The notes beneath the pieces are model-generated. The model was not told the origin of the DNA, made no database searches, and saw only the letters and a program-made list of their open reading frames with translations. DNA of 27,281 nt from DATMXS01 sp050260275 (GTDB lineage Bacteria; Acidobacteriota; Terriglobia; Bryobacterales; Bryobacteraceae): positions 1-27,281 of the forward strand of contig JBLNBX010000103.1 in assembly GCA_050260275.1 (NCBI GenBank). Direction: 5' to 3'. The position numbers were made by a program, and so were the translations under genes. Below, piece by piece: positions 14,955 through 23,099 of this stretch (positions are counted from its first letter, which is position 1; every line of letters starts with the position of its first letter).

Positions 14955-17495
14955 ATGTCTAGACAACCGCTTGCATTGATGTGTACCGCCCTGTTTTCGG
15001 GGCTATCTTTGTTCGGCGCAGACCTTGCGATGAAGGTGACCGAAACCGGCTACCTCGATGCGCAGGGCTTCAGCGTATTCCTTTACAGCAGCACCTTCCA
15101 CCCTGTTTTCGTTGACCAAAAGAACACGGCGATGGAGCTGATCCTCCATGGCCGGCGCATCGCCACTAACGGTGACGTGCGGCTGCTGCCCACCCCGGAG
15201 CAGTGGGACCTCGTGGCGCAGCTTAAAGGCCGCCAGGCCGACAAGGAGAACAACCGCCTTACGGCGCAGCTTTCCTACCCAGACTTCGGAATGGATTACC
15301 GCCTGGAAGTAGCCGCCGAGCCCGGCGGCGTCCGCGTGAGCATCAATCTGGACAAGCCTCTGCCGGAGCGGTTGGTTGGGCGCGCGGGCTTTAACCTCGA
15401 GTTTCTGCCGTCAGCGTACGTCGGAAAAGCCTACATCGTCGAGGGAGGCGCTTCGGGTGTGTTCCCGCGAACTCCCCGCGATCCGATGATCAAGGTGCCG
15501 CCGGCGCCTGACGACCCGAAGAAGCTCTCGTACCAGGAGGAGTGGGACCAAGCCAAGGGGTATACGCAGCCTCTGCCGTTCGCCACGGGCAAGAGCATCA
15601 CGCTGGCCGCCGACGATCCGCAGTATCGCATCCGGGTCAGCTCGGAGACAGGGCCGATTTCCGTCTACGACGGCCGCAACCGCGCGCAAAACGGCTGGTT
15701 TGTGTTGCGCACGCTGATTCCGCCCGGCAAGACCGAAGGCGCGATCGTGTGGCACATCCGCCCAGACGTGATTCCGAATTGGACCCGTCCGCCCATGGTG
15801 GCCCACAGCCAGGCGGGCTATGCGCCCAAGTTCCCGAAAGTAGCCGTGATCGAACTGGACCCCAGGTTCAACGCTCCCCGGACGGCGAAGGTCGTGCGGC
15901 TGGGCGAGGATGGCGCTTACACGCCGGTGTTTGAGGGCCCCGTCACCGAGCCCACGCCATGGCTGCGCTACAGATACGCGAAGTTCGATTTCACTCCCGT
16001 CAGGGAGCCGGGCCTGTATGCGATCGAGTACGCGGGAACCCGAACGGCGCTGTTCCCGATCGCCGATGACGTTTACTCCAAGACGTGGCAGCTTAGCCTG
16101 GACGGGTTCCTCGCCGTGCAGATGGACCACATGTCCGTCCGCGAGGGATATCGCCTCTGGCACGGCGTCTCGCACCTCGACGACGCCCGCCAGGCGCCGC
16201 CAAACTATCAGCACTTCGACGGCTGGCGGATGGGGCCGAATCTGGACTCGCCCTACAAGCCCGGCGAGCACATCCCCGGCCTGAACGTCGGCGGCTGGTA
16301 CGACGCTGGAGACTTCGACATACAGATCCGAAGCCAGTTCGCGGTGATACAGGACCTGGCGCTCGCCTACCGGACATTCAACCTGACGTGGGACCAGCTC
16401 ACGGTGGACTGGCAGGCGCGCTCGGTGGAGATGCACCGGCCGGACGGGGTGCCGGATGCCGTGCAGCAGGTGAAACACGGCGTCCTGCAGATCCTGGCTC
16501 AAATCAAGGCCATCGGGCACGCCATCCCCGGAATCAACGAACCCACGCTGCGGCAGTACACGCATCTGGGCGACGGCGCATCCAAGACGGACGGCCGCAT
16601 CTACTCGGAGAAGCTGGGACCGTATGAGGTGGACGGCAACTACTCCGGTGTCCCCGATGATCGCCTGGCCTTCACCACGAAATCGGCCGCCACGCAGTAC
16701 GGCGCAGCAGCTTCGCTCGCAGCCGCCGCGCCGGTTCTGAAGGGCTTCGACGACGCGATGGCGAAAGAATGCCTCGACACCGCGATCAGGATCTGGGAGG
16801 AAGAACACACCAACCCGACGCCCAGCCCCGCGCGCCCCGGCGGATTCGGCGGGATGCCGGGAATGCTGCAGGGGGAAGAGTTCAATGCGGCCGTGCAACT
16901 GCTGATCGCCACCAACGGCGGCGAGGCGTATAAGCGCCGCATCCGGGAGCTGTTCCCTGAGGTTGCGAAGCGGTTCGGCTCCAGCGGGTGGATTGCCGTA
17001 CACGCTCTGCCTTACATGGACGCGGAGTTCAGGAAGCAAGTTGAGGCGGCAACGAAGGAGTACGTCGCGCAGTTGGACCGGGAGCTGGCGGAAACGCCGT
17101 TCGGCGTGCCGCCCAGCCGCGGCACCTGGGGCGCCTCTCTCTCCGTGATCGACCTCGGCGTCCGGATGTACTTCTTGCACAAAGCGTTCCCGGATATAGT
17201 AGGCACGGACTACACGCTGCGAGCGGCGAACTACATCCTGGGCACGCACCCGGTTTCCGCCACCTCCTACGTGTCGGGCGTGGGGACCGTATCGCAGCTC
17301 AAGGCCTACGGCAACAATCGCGCCGACCACACGTTCATCCCTGGCGGCGTGATCCCCGGCTACATCGTCATCAAGCCGGATTTCCCGGAGTGCATGGACG
17401 ACTTCGGCTTCCTCTGGTTTGAGCACGAGTACGTCATTAACGTCGCGAGCAAGTGGGTCGTTGCCGCCAACGCCGCCGACGCGTTGGTAAGATAG
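14955..17495 (+). CDS. GH9 family glycoside hydrolase with extra N-terminal domain
   Basis: The product is a secreted inverting glycosidase, probably an endoglucanase-like or related beta-glycanase. ATG 14955 starts a signal peptide (MSRQPLALMCTALFSGLSLF, cleavage near GADLA). Of the 846 residues, about 25-275 form a beta-rich region I cannot name. About 278-370 resemble the Ig-like domain that precedes many GH9 catalytic modules (PPMVAHSQAGYAPKFPKVAV). The (alpha/alpha)6 module follows, with GGWYDAGDFD (Asp450 and Asp453; catalytic base region) and a C-terminal candidate acid Glu825 in EHEYVIN. The usual HHR-type motif near the end is replaced by NNRADH, so substrate may differ from plain cellulose. 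The strong ribosome site (AGGAGA) is oddly distant at 18 nt. GH43 follows after 141 nt holding hairpins. Confidence 0.83.
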   Translation: MSRQPLALMCTALFSGLSLFGADLAMKVTETGYLDAQGFSVFLYSSTFHPVFVDQKNTAMELILHGRRIATNGDVRLLPTPEQWDLVAQLKGRQADKENNRLTAQLSYPDFGMDYRLEVAAEPGGVRVSINLDKPLPERLVGRAGFNLEFLPSAYVGKAYIVEGGASGVFPRTPRDPMIKVPPAPDDPKKLSYQEEWDQAKGYTQPLPFATGKSITLAADDPQYRIRVSSETGPISVYDGRNRAQNGWFVLRTLIPPGKTEGAIVWHIRPDVIPNWTRPPMVAHSQAGYAPKFPKVAVIELDPRFNAPRTAKVVRLGEDGAYTPVFEGPVTEPTPWLRYRYAKFDFTPVREPGLYAIEYAGTRTALFPIADDVYSKTWQLSLDGFLAVQMDHMSVREGYRLWHGVSHLDDARQAPPNYQHFDGWRMGPNLDSPYKPGEHIPGLNVGGWYDAGDFDIQIRSQFAVIQDLALAYRTFNLTWDQLTVDWQARSVEMHRPDGVPDAVQQVKHGVLQILAQIKAIGHAIPGINEPTLRQYTHLGDGASKTDGRIYSEKLGPYEVDGNYSGVPDDRLAFTTKSAATQYGAAASLAAAAPVLKGFDDAMAKECLDTAIRIWEEEHTNPTPSPARPGGFGGMPGMLQGEEFNAAVQLLIATNGGEAYKRRIRELFPEVAKRFGSSGWIAVHALPYMDAEFRKQVEAATKEYVAQLDRELAETPFGVPPSRGTWGASLSVIDLGVRMYFLHKAFPDIVGTDYTLRAANYILGTHPVSATSYVSGVGTVSQLKAYGNNRADHTFIPGGVIPGYIVIKPDFPECMDDFGFLWFEHEYVINVASKWVVAANAADALVR

Positions 17496-17503
17496 ACGCC
17501 GCG

Positions 17504-17598
17504 GCCGGGCGGGTGCCCGGCGGCGGCAGCAGCCGCGGGGGGCAAGTAACCCCCTTCCTGGAATGAGCGGGGCCGCCGGGGGCGTCCGGCGCGGCCCC
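17504..17598 (+). terminator. Tandem hairpins after GH9
   Basis: GCCGGGC-gggt-GCCCGGC (17504-17521) is a perfect 7-bp stem. A G-run/C-run stem follows at 17537-17554, and GGGGCCGC pairs with GCGGCCCC (17569-17576 with 17591-17598), followed by TTCTG. They probably end or attenuate the GH9 transcript before GH43. Confidence 0.5.
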
Positions 17599-17636
17599 TT
17601 CTGCTCCGCGAGTTCGGAGCTCACATCAAGGATTGA

Positions 17637-18950
17637 ATGATGAAGCGAATCGTGTTCTGTGCCCTGACGGCGTTGGCGGTGGTGATCGCCTTTACGAGCG
17701 CAACAGTGCTGAACTCAACAGCGAATGCGGCCGTGCCGCGCTACGCAGGCGGAGCGCCCGCGCAGGTGAGAGCATCGGGCGCGCTGCCGTCCGGCATCGT
17801 GATTGTGCCGGCGCTCGAGAAGCCGGCGAATGCGCGCAAGCTGGAAGAAAAGGACTTCGCCGGGTACCTTCTGGTCTACTTCAAAGACCAGACCCAATCT
17901 GCGTACTTTGCCATCAGCCGCGACGGGTATACGTTCACCGACGTCAACGGGGGCCAGCCTGTCTTCGACGGCGCGTTGCTCGCCGAGCAAAAAGGCGTCC
18001 GCGATCCGCACATCACCCGCGGGCCCGACGGAGCGTTCTACCTGGCCATGACCGACCTCCACATCTTCGGCCAGCGCGCCGGTTTCCGCACCACGCAGTG
18101 GGAGCGCCCTGTTGAGCAGTACGGCTGGGGCAACAATCGTGCCCTGGTCCTGATGAAGTCGTGGGATCTCATTCACTGGACGCATTCGAATATCAGGGTG
18201 GATAAGGCCTTCCCGGAACTCGGCGATCTGAGCGCCTCCTGGGCCCCCCAGACGATCTACGACGAGCAGGCGGGCAAGATGATGGTGTACTTCACCATCC
18301 GCTACGGGCCGAAGGAGTGCAAGCTGTACTACTCCTACGCCGACGACGCTTTCACGCGCCTGGCCACCAAGCCGGAAGTGATCACAGGCATCAGCGGCAT
18401 CGATGGCGACATCATCAAAGTCGGGGACAAGTACCATCTGCACTTCGTGTCCGACGCGAAGGTGCTGCACGCCGTCTCGAGCAGAATCAACGGGGGATAC
18501 GAGGCCGAGTCCCGGCGCATCGATCCCGAGACGGTGTCCACTGAGGCGCCCAACGTATTCAAGCGGCTCGGAACGAACACCTACGTGCTGATGTACGACG
18601 TTTACGGCGCCCGCCCCAACAACATGGGCTTCAGCGAGACCACGGATTTCGTCACGTACAGGAATATCGGGCGCTTCAACGAGGGCGTCATGAAGACGAC
18701 GAACTTCACCGGCCCCAAGCACGGCGCAGTGACGTACCTGACGATGGACGAGCTGAAATCCATCGCGGCGCACTGGAGTCGATGTCAAACTGGACTAGCA
18801 GGCTGCGCCGCCGTCCGGGAGTCCTCAGCGCGGGCCGCTGATGCCCCGGACCGGCGCAGCATCGCGTGCGGCCGGCTCCCCCACCCTGCCCCCGCTTTGG
18901 ACGCCCAACCGTCGCCGGCACGGCTCCCAGCCGTATTTCCTAACGGTTAA
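17637..18950 (+). CDS. GH43-type glycosidase (five-bladed propeller), C-terminus probably frameshifted
   Basis: The product is a secreted inverting enzyme, likely an arabinofuranosidase, arabinanase or xylosidase. ATG 17637 (another ATG at 17640) follows AAGGATTGA and begins a Sec signal ending near ANAAV. Family landmarks are Asp123 in GVRDPHITRGPDG (general base), SWAPQTIYDE (201-210), Asp256/Asp258 in GIDGDI (candidate pKa-modulating Asp), Glu303 in TEAPNVFKR (general acid) and GPKHGAVTYLT near the end. The fold is complete at about residue 380 (IAAHW). The remaining 57 residues look non-coding. The next frame reads VDVKLD then TAG (18796-18798), a natural family-like ending, so a small indel near 18777 probably shifted the stop to 18948-18950. 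Activity should survive because the catalytic blades are intact. Confidence 0.85.
   Translation: MMKRIVFCALTALAVVIAFTSATVLNSTANAAVPRYAGGAPAQVRASGALPSGIVIVPALEKPANARKLEEKDFAGYLLVYFKDQTQSAYFAISRDGYTFTDVNGGQPVFDGALLAEQKGVRDPHITRGPDGAFYLAMTDLHIFGQRAGFRTTQWERPVEQYGWGNNRALVLMKSWDLIHWTHSNIRVDKAFPELGDLSASWAPQTIYDEQAGKMMVYFTIRYGPKECKLYYSYADDAFTRLATKPEVITGISGIDGDIIKVGDKYHLHFVSDAKVLHAVSSRINGGYEAESRRIDPETVSTEAPNVFKRLGTNTYVLMYDVYGARPNNMGFSETTDFVTYRNIGRFNEGVMKTTNFTGPKHGAVTYLTMDELKSIAAHWSRCQTGLAGCAAVRESSARAADAPDRRSIACGRLPHPAPALDAQPSPARLPAVFPNG
18940..18950. promoter_or_regulatory. TAACGGTTA palindrome, candidate operator
   Basis: CTAAC-g-GTTAA at 18940-18950 overlaps the apparent GH43 stop codon, and a related TTAACCGTTT follows at 19016-19025. 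Both lie in the gap before TonB receptor 2. They match the dyad upstream of GH9 (14782-14794) and the one upstream of the esterase (25394-25404). Confidence 0.4.
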
Positions 18951-19073
18951 GAAGACGCCCTCCACCCCCCCGGCGGAACAAGCCTAAAAGGTACATTCCA
19001 TTATTCTTGCTGCGCTTAACCGTTTCGTGCCTGTTCCGCGCCTGATTCTGCACATAGGATACGGGGCGGTTGG

Positions 19074-19310
19074 GTGATCAAAGCCGTTGTTAATAGCGGG
19101 AGACCGGCCGCGAGGCTGGGCCTCGCGGTGTTGGCGTGTGTGCCAACCCACCTACTGGGGGAACGCTGCAACGGGACTGATGGGCAAGTCCAGGAGCCGG
19201 GATTCAGGGTCTCAATGCGCTGAAAGCCACACTATCGCAGCACTGGCTCCGCTTTGCGCCGGTTCAATCGGGAATCACTCAACGACCAGAGTCCGTCGTG
19301 ATGGTACATG
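19074..19310 (+). ncRNA. Hairpin-rich leader upstream of TonB receptor 2 (candidate structured RNA)
   Basis: Perfect stems follow one another: CCGCGAGG-ctggg-CCTCGCGG (19108-19128), GTTGGC-gtgtgt-GCCAAC (19130-19147) and GGACT/AGTCC (19174-19191). A long stem CCGTCGTG with CATGACGG lies at about 19282-19303, and AGCCA/TGGCT closes another loop between. The ~290 nt before ATG 19362 contain no convincing gene; a 49-codon GTG frame (19074-19223) lacks a ribosome site. It does not match a riboswitch class I know, so the RNA call rests on stem density only. Confidence 0.3.
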
Positions 19311-19361
19311 ACGGAAGGCGCGGACCGTGGTTCTTCGATGTGAACGAAAGGGGTATGTGCT

Positions 19362-22300
19362 ATGCGTTCGATCTACCGGTGCGCGATTCTCCTCGCGGCA
19401 ACTTGCCTGCTGACCTGGGGGCAGACTGGGTCCAGCTCTGTCAAAGGAACGGTGACCGATCCCTCGGGCGCGGTCGTCCCGGGAGCGACCTGCACCCTCA
19501 CCAATATTGCTACGGGGCAGACATCAACTGCGCCGACAATGGCTGACGGCGGCTTCACCTTCGCCAACGTTTCGCCCGGAAACTACAGGCTGGCGGTTAC
19601 GGCTCCGGGTTTCAAGTCCTTGAACATTGAGGAAGTCGTAGTATCCACCAGCGAGTTGCGCACGCTCGGGAGGCTGGTGCTCGACGTCGGCGAAACCAGG
19701 GAGACCGTGACCGTGATGGCAGAGGCAGCGGCGGTCCAATTGGCCAGCGCCGAGCGGTCCGGCCTGGTCACCGGAACGCAGCTCAACGAGATCGCCATCA
19801 AGGGGCGGGACCTGATGTCGTTTCTGTCCACGATTCCGGGCGTCGTGGATCTGTCCGCCGGGGCGGGGCGGGAGGCTTTGGACCCGAACGCCGCCGTCAA
19901 CATCACCATCAACGGGAATGCATCGAACCAGAAGAACGTGACGGTGGACGGAATCAACGTGCTGGACACCGGCAATAACACGGGCCTGCACTACGAGCCC
20001 AATATGGATGCCGTAGCCGAGGTGAGGGTTCTGTCGAGCAACTATCAGGCCGAGCACGGCAGAATGGGCGGCGGGGCGATCATCCTGATCACGAAAGGCG
20101 GGACCCGCGACTTTCACGGGTCGGCGTACAATTTCTACCGCCACGAGAGTCTGAACGCTAACGACTTCTTCAACAACCGGAACGGTATCCCGAAATCTCC
20201 TTACCGCTACCGGATTACGGGCTATTCGATCGGCGGTCCGGTGTACATTCCCGGGAAGTTCAATGTCGACCGGGACAAGCTGTTTTTCTTTTGGTCGCAG
20301 GAATTCTCGGGTATCAAGATGGACCGCGGCTTCCGCCGGACCAACATGCCTACCGCGCTCGAACGGCAAGGGGACTTCTCGCAGAGCTACGACCTGAACG
20401 GCAACTTGATCATGGTCAAAGATCCGCTATCGGGGGCGTATTTTCCGGACAACGTAGTGCCCACGAGCCGGATCAATGCGAAAGGACAGGCCGTCCTGAA
20501 TGCCTTCCCGATGCCCAACTACACCGATCCGGACCCGAAGGGCAGATACAGTTGGAACTACATCGCCTCCTCCTCTTCGCCGTATCCGAAACGGCAGGAG
20601 ATCCTCAGGATAGACGTGAATCCAAAGTCCTGGCTGCGGTTCTACGGCCGGTTCGTGCACAACAATGACGAACAGAGGAACTACTGGGGAAGCTGGACGG
20701 CTGGCAGCACGAATTTTCTGCTCACGCCGTTCAAGTACGGTATCCCCGGAAACGGCGTTTCCGGTACGGTAACGATAACCATCAGTCCCACGTTCATCAG
20801 CGAGACCACGTTTGGCCGCGACAATAGCGGAATTGACATCGACGCGGTGGACAAGGCTGCTGTATCGCGATCGAAATGGGGCGACCTGCCTAAGTGGTAC
20901 ACGTTCGAGTACCAGGATGGCGTGACCAATCCGGATTACGCGCCTGACATCACCTTCGGTGGACAACCGGCCAATACGCCGGTCGTGAACGTCGGCGGCC
21001 GCGCTCCGTGGAAGAACATAAGCCGAAACTACGATTTCCTGCACAACATGACGAAGATCACGGGAAGTCACCAGATCAAGTTCGGCATATACATCCAGTT
21101 TGTCAGGAAGAGCGACCCCACTCCATCCGACTACCGGGGATCTTTCAACTTCGGCAGGGACGTTCTGAACCCGTACGACACCGGGCACAGCTATTCCAAC
21201 ACGCTGCTTGGTATTTTCAGCAGCTACCAGGAGTCCAACGCCCGCCCCATCACGATGAGCCACATGTGGAGCAGGGAGTGGTACGTGCAGGACAACTGGC
21301 GCGCCACACAAAGACTTACGCTCGACTATGGGCTCCGCTTCTACAGTTGGGGGCCCTGCTGGGACGAGGGCAAGCGCCAGGCGACCTTCCTCGCGGATCT
21401 ATGGGATCCGGCGCAGGCTCCCGCCCTATACGTGCCTGCGCTCAACGAAAACGGGGTGCGCGTGGCCATGAACCCGCTGACAGGCGCTCTTGAGCCCACA
21501 GCGGTTCTCATCGGCAAGCTGGTTCCCGGCTCCGGGGATGTGATCAACGGGATCGGCATCGGTGGCGTAACTCCAGGTGTTCCGAGGGGCATCGAGACCC
21601 TCCCGAAGCTGGCGTTGGCCCCCAGGTTCGGTTTCGCCTATGACGTGTTCGGAAACGGCAATACGGCCATTCGGGGCGGCTTCGGCATCAACTACAGCCG
21701 AGCCTCCTCCGGCATGCACCTGGACATGGGCTCCAACCCGCCGGCCAGATTCACCCCTGTGGCGTATTACGGAAATATCGACACCCTGGCGCAGTCCGGA
21801 GGCGCGCTTGGATCGCAGAGCATCAGAAGTATGACCGGCGAGGTGGATCTGCCGATGCAAATGAGCTTCAGCTTCGGCATTCAGCAGCGCGTGAAGACGG
21901 TTGTGGTCGAGGCCGCTTACGTCGGGGGGCTGTCCAGGCACCTGTATGCGTACCAGAACTACAACCCGATCCCGATGTACGCGCGTTTCGATCCGGCCAA
22001 CCAGGATCCGACTAAGCCCGGCAGCCCGCTGCTGGACGATTTCTTCCGCCCGTACAGAGGCTACAGCTCGATTCAGTTGGCTACTCCCTGGGCCAGTTCG
22101 AATTACAACGCGCTCCAGGTGTCGGTCAACAGGCGCCTCCAGGCGAACCTTCAGTTCGGAGTCGCGTACACGTTGTCGAAGACCCTGGGCGCCACCTCCT
22201 CGAACCCGTACTTCAACATCCGCGACTACAGTTACGGGCCTCAGTCGCAGGACCGTCGCCACGTTCTGGTGTTCAACTACATCTACGACGTTCCGAAGCT

Positions 22301-22817
22301 GGGCCGGCTGTTGAACTCGAGACCGCTCGGCTGGGTGGTGGATAACTGGCAGATAAGCGGCATCACGTCGTTCATCAGTGGCGCGCCGTTTACGCCGAAC
22401 TTCAGCACTACCGATGGCGCGGATATCACCGGATCGGAGATCGGTGCGCGCATCGTGGTCACCGGAAACCCCATACTGTCGAAGGGCGACAAGACGTTTT
22501 ATCGTACGTTCGACACGTCCGTTTTCCAGCGCCCGGCAAAGGGCGACTTCGGCAACGCCGGAACCGGCATCCTGTACGGTCCGGGTGTCAACAACTGGGA
22601 TATCGCAATCAGCAAGCGGTTCCCGCTCTGGTCGGAACAGCGGACACTGACGTTCCGGAGCGAGTTCTTCAACGCCTGGAACCATACGCAGTTCAGCGGC
22701 GTGGATTCCACCGCGCGCTTTGACGCCGCGGGCAACCAGACAAACGCTCTGTTTGGGAGTTACTCATCGTCGCGTCCGCCGCGGACGATCCAATTCTCAC
22801 TGAAGCTTGTTTTCTAG
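19362..22817 (+). CDS. Oar-like TonB-dependent outer-membrane receptor 2
   Basis: This second receptor has 1151 residues. ATG 19362 is preceded by GAAAGGGG at 8 nt and starts a Sec signal (MRSIYRCAILLAATCLLTWG, cleaved near Q21). The carboxypeptidase-regulatory domain follows (VKGTVTDPSGAVVPGATCTL to APGFKSL, about 27-87), then the plug (LMSFLSTIPGVVDL; VTVDGINVLDTGNNTGLHYE; GRMGGGAIILITKGGTRDFH) and a long barrel with repeated aromatic strands, ending FSLKLVF with terminal Phe. It shares the layout of receptor 1 but differs clearly in sequence, so the two likely handle different products. Upstream is the hairpin-rich leader; downstream are a discoidin-like fragment and GH51. The substrate is inferred from context to be an oligosaccharide of an arabinose-containing glycan. 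Confidence 0.92.
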   Translation: MRSIYRCAILLAATCLLTWGQTGSSSVKGTVTDPSGAVVPGATCTLTNIATGQTSTAPTMADGGFTFANVSPGNYRLAVTAPGFKSLNIEEVVVSTSELRTLGRLVLDVGETRETVTVMAEAAAVQLASAERSGLVTGTQLNEIAIKGRDLMSFLSTIPGVVDLSAGAGREALDPNAAVNITINGNASNQKNVTVDGINVLDTGNNTGLHYEPNMDAVAEVRVLSSNYQAEHGRMGGGAIILITKGGTRDFHGSAYNFYRHESLNANDFFNNRNGIPKSPYRYRITGYSIGGPVYIPGKFNVDRDKLFFFWSQEFSGIKMDRGFRRTNMPTALERQGDFSQSYDLNGNLIMVKDPLSGAYFPDNVVPTSRINAKGQAVLNAFPMPNYTDPDPKGRYSWNYIASSSSPYPKRQEILRIDVNPKSWLRFYGRFVHNNDEQRNYWGSWTAGSTNFLLTPFKYGIPGNGVSGTVTITISPTFISETTFGRDNSGIDIDAVDKAAVSRSKWGDLPKWYTFEYQDGVTNPDYAPDITFGGQPANTPVVNVGGRAPWKNISRNYDFLHNMTKITGSHQIKFGIYIQFVRKSDPTPSDYRGSFNFGRDVLNPYDTGHSYSNTLLGIFSSYQESNARPITMSHMWSREWYVQDNWRATQRLTLDYGLRFYSWGPCWDEGKRQATFLADLWDPAQAPALYVPALNENGVRVAMNPLTGALEPTAVLIGKLVPGSGDVINGIGIGGVTPGVPRGIETLPKLALAPRFGFAYDVFGNGNTAIRGGFGINYSRASSGMHLDMGSNPPARFTPVAYYGNIDTLAQSGGALGSQSIRSMTGEVDLPMQMSFSFGIQQRVKTVVVEAAYVGGLSRHLYAYQNYNPIPMYARFDPANQDPTKPGSPLLDDFFRPYRGYSSIQLATPWASSNYNALQVSVNRRLQANLQFGVAYTLSKTLGATSSNPYFNIRDYSYGPQSQDRRHVLVFNYIYDVPKLGRLLNSRPLGWVVDNWQISGITSFISGAPFTPNFSTTDGADITGSEIGARIVVTGNPILSKGDKTFYRTFDTSVFQRPAKGDFGNAGTGILYGPGVNNWDIAISKRFPLWSEQRTLTFRSEFFNAWNHTQFSGVDSTARFDAAGNQTNALFGSYSSSRPPRTIQFSLKLVF

Positions 22818-22850
22818 CGAGGTGACGAGTATGCATGTGCGGGGCGGGCC

Positions 22851-23057
22851 GTGGTCGGCGGGGCAAGACCCGGGCTTGGCATCGGCAAGACCCGGCTTGA
22901 CACCGGTGGGATCATATACACTGAATTCGACAAGATTCTGCCTACACGCGCCCGCTATGTCCGCCTGACGGCGACGGACTGGCCGAGGGTGGGACCACCG
23001 CTCGGTGTCGTCGAGTTCACCGTGTCCGGCAAGCCCATCGAGGCCCCGATGCAGTAG
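22851..23057 (+). pseudogene. Fragment of an F5/8 type C (discoidin)-like domain
   Basis: The 68-codon frame ends in ARYVRLTATDWPRVGPPLGV followed by VEFTVSGKPIE, which closely resembles the last strands of discoidin/CBM32-like sugar-binding domains found at the end of many large secreted hydrolases. Only the last ~45 residues of a ~140-residue domain are present, and the start of the frame has no ribosome site. A strong site (GAGGTGA) with ATG 22831 lies just upstream but in another frame, and a near-duplicated 22-nt unit (22862-22900) differing by one base lies between them. I read this as a decayed gene end. A short functional protein is possible but unlikely. Confidence 0.5.
22862..22900. 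repeat. Imperfect 22-nt tandem repeat
   Basis: GGCAAGACCCGGGCTTGG (22862-22879) is followed 22 nt later by GGCAAGACCCGGCTTGA (22884-22900). The second copy lacks one G, which changes the frame across the repeat. It sits at the 5' end of the discoidin-like fragment. Confidence 0.55.
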
Positions 23058-23099
23058 GCAGCACAGACGCGCGTGGGCTGGCCAGAGAGAGAGAGACAT

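Noticed and set aside
15411..17624. A 737-codon open frame on the minus strand opposite GH9
   Set aside because: It is antisense to a gene with clear GH9 motifs; its translation is Arg/Val/His-rich without any domain, a known effect of GC-rich codon use.
19074..19223. Small GTG frame of 49 codons with a hydrophobic middle
   Set aside because: It lacks a ribosome site and a family match, and the interval is better explained by RNA-like stems.
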